Position numbers and translations under genes: made by a program
Shown: positions 63,515-64,000 of the stretch, piece after piece
Numbering within the stretch: the first letter of the stretch is position 1
Layout: the number at the start of each line of letters is the position of its first letter
The notes under the pieces: model-generated
Told to the model about the DNA's origin: nothing
Database searches by the model: none
Seen by the model: only the letters and a program-made list of their open reading frames with translations
Assembly (NCBI GenBank): GCA_963070105.1
Contig: OY718803.1
Span: forward strand, 5,376,507 to 5,440,506
Reading direction: 5' to 3'
From: Litomosoides sigmodontis
Taxonomy: Eukaryota; Nematoda; Chromadorea; Rhabditida; Onchocercidae
DNA length: 64,000 nt

Positions 63515-64000
63515 ATGTCAGAGTTATCAAACAGTTCTGAATAGTTAAAAAGTCATTTGGGACTGATTAATAAGGATTGAAGATTGTTAAGTGAGATTGT
63601 CAAGCTTTTTCGAAGGATGGAAAAAAAGTGAAATATCTATCTGTCGATAGAAGATGGGGTTATGACAAATTATTTCGAGAAGAAAGGCCATTCTCGGGAA
63701 AGAATCTGTTCGTACTTTATTTTTTTGAAATACGAACATTTTAGATATCTGCGCAAATGTCGTTGAAACAGAGGCGCCAATCCTGCATGAAATTGGTAGG
63801 AAAAGAAAACTTGAAGATAGCATACCGGTAATTGAAATACGAGGCGAAGGCCAACCAATGACCGCAGCACAGATACGACAGCTTGAAGAACTTTCAAACG
63901 GCGGCCCACTTGATATTAAGGTCAACAATGGTCAATCTTTTTCGCGTAAAAAATGCATATTTTCAATTCAGATAACCTATCTCGTTTTATCGGGAATTGA
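63515..64000 (+). CDS. 5' end of an unrecognised gene, cut by the window edge
   Basis: A first exon at 63515-63533 (MSELSN) joins in phase to 63745-63920, after a TTTTAG acceptor. The second exon reads as a hydrophilic, charged segment including HEIGRKRKLEDSIPVIEIRG and PMTAAQIRQLEELSNGG, which looks like genuine protein rather than chance reading. After 63920 either a short intron (63921-63971) leads into ITYLVLSGI, or the frame simply reads through, since both are open. RKRKLED resembles a nuclear localisation signal; no family is recognised. Confidence 0.55.

Noticed and set aside
1..64000. CRISPR arrays, bacterial operons, insertion sequences, tRNA or rRNA genes
   Set aside because: The DNA is eukaryotic with spliced genes; no regularly spaced repeats, transposase frames or tRNA box patterns were recognised by eye. 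A tRNAscan and RepeatMasker run would decide for small or decayed elements.

Overview
The window is nuclear DNA from a nematode. The evidence is AT-rich sequence with many short introns ending in TTTTCAG/TTTNAG, candidate spliced-leader acceptors (TTTCAG or TATAG) just upstream of several start codons, and conserved animal genes whose best family matches are worm-like: an AGO-clade Argonaute, a monofunctional PHM and an FLVCR-type carrier. The intron-rich genes with introns of about 150-400 bp and the many microsatellites would fit a parasitic or clade III (Spirurina-like) worm. That placement is inference only.

Layout. 0.3-7.4 kb (+): a complete 21-exon AGO-clade Argonaute. 8.9-11.9 kb (-): a nine-exon peptidylglycine alpha-hydroxylating monooxygenase. 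13.3-15.7 kb (-): a CSRNP/AXUD1-type cysteine-rich nuclear protein. 16.6-20.9 kb (-): a KATNIP (KIAA0556)-like ciliary protein whose 5' end is unresolved. 22.1-23.0 kb (-): an orphan secreted protein. 24.0-25.9 kb (-): an orphan single-pass membrane protein. 27.1-30.3 kb (+): the AP-1 clathrin adaptor mu subunit. 32.3-34.1 kb (+): a mitochondrial mTERF protein. 36.5-48.1 kb (+): a four-finger zinc-finger regulator with very long introns. 53.3-57.5 kb (-): an FLVCR-family transporter. 63.5 kb to the end (+): the first exons of an unrecognised gene. The stretches 48-53 kb and 57.5-63.5 kb are largely free of recognisable genes and rich in simple repeats.

Exon models were read by hand from splice signals, family similarity and reading phase. 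For Argonaute, PHM, CSRNP, both orphans, AP-1 mu, mTERF, the zinc-finger gene and FLVCR the exon lengths sum to whole codons with compatible phases at every junction. No shared pathway is apparent; this looks like ordinary eukaryotic gene order. The items most worth a second look are the Argonaute and the inverted repeat in its introns, the two orphan surface/secreted genes, a 28-nt microexon in AP-1 mu, the split C2HC finger, and several introns that must use GC donors.
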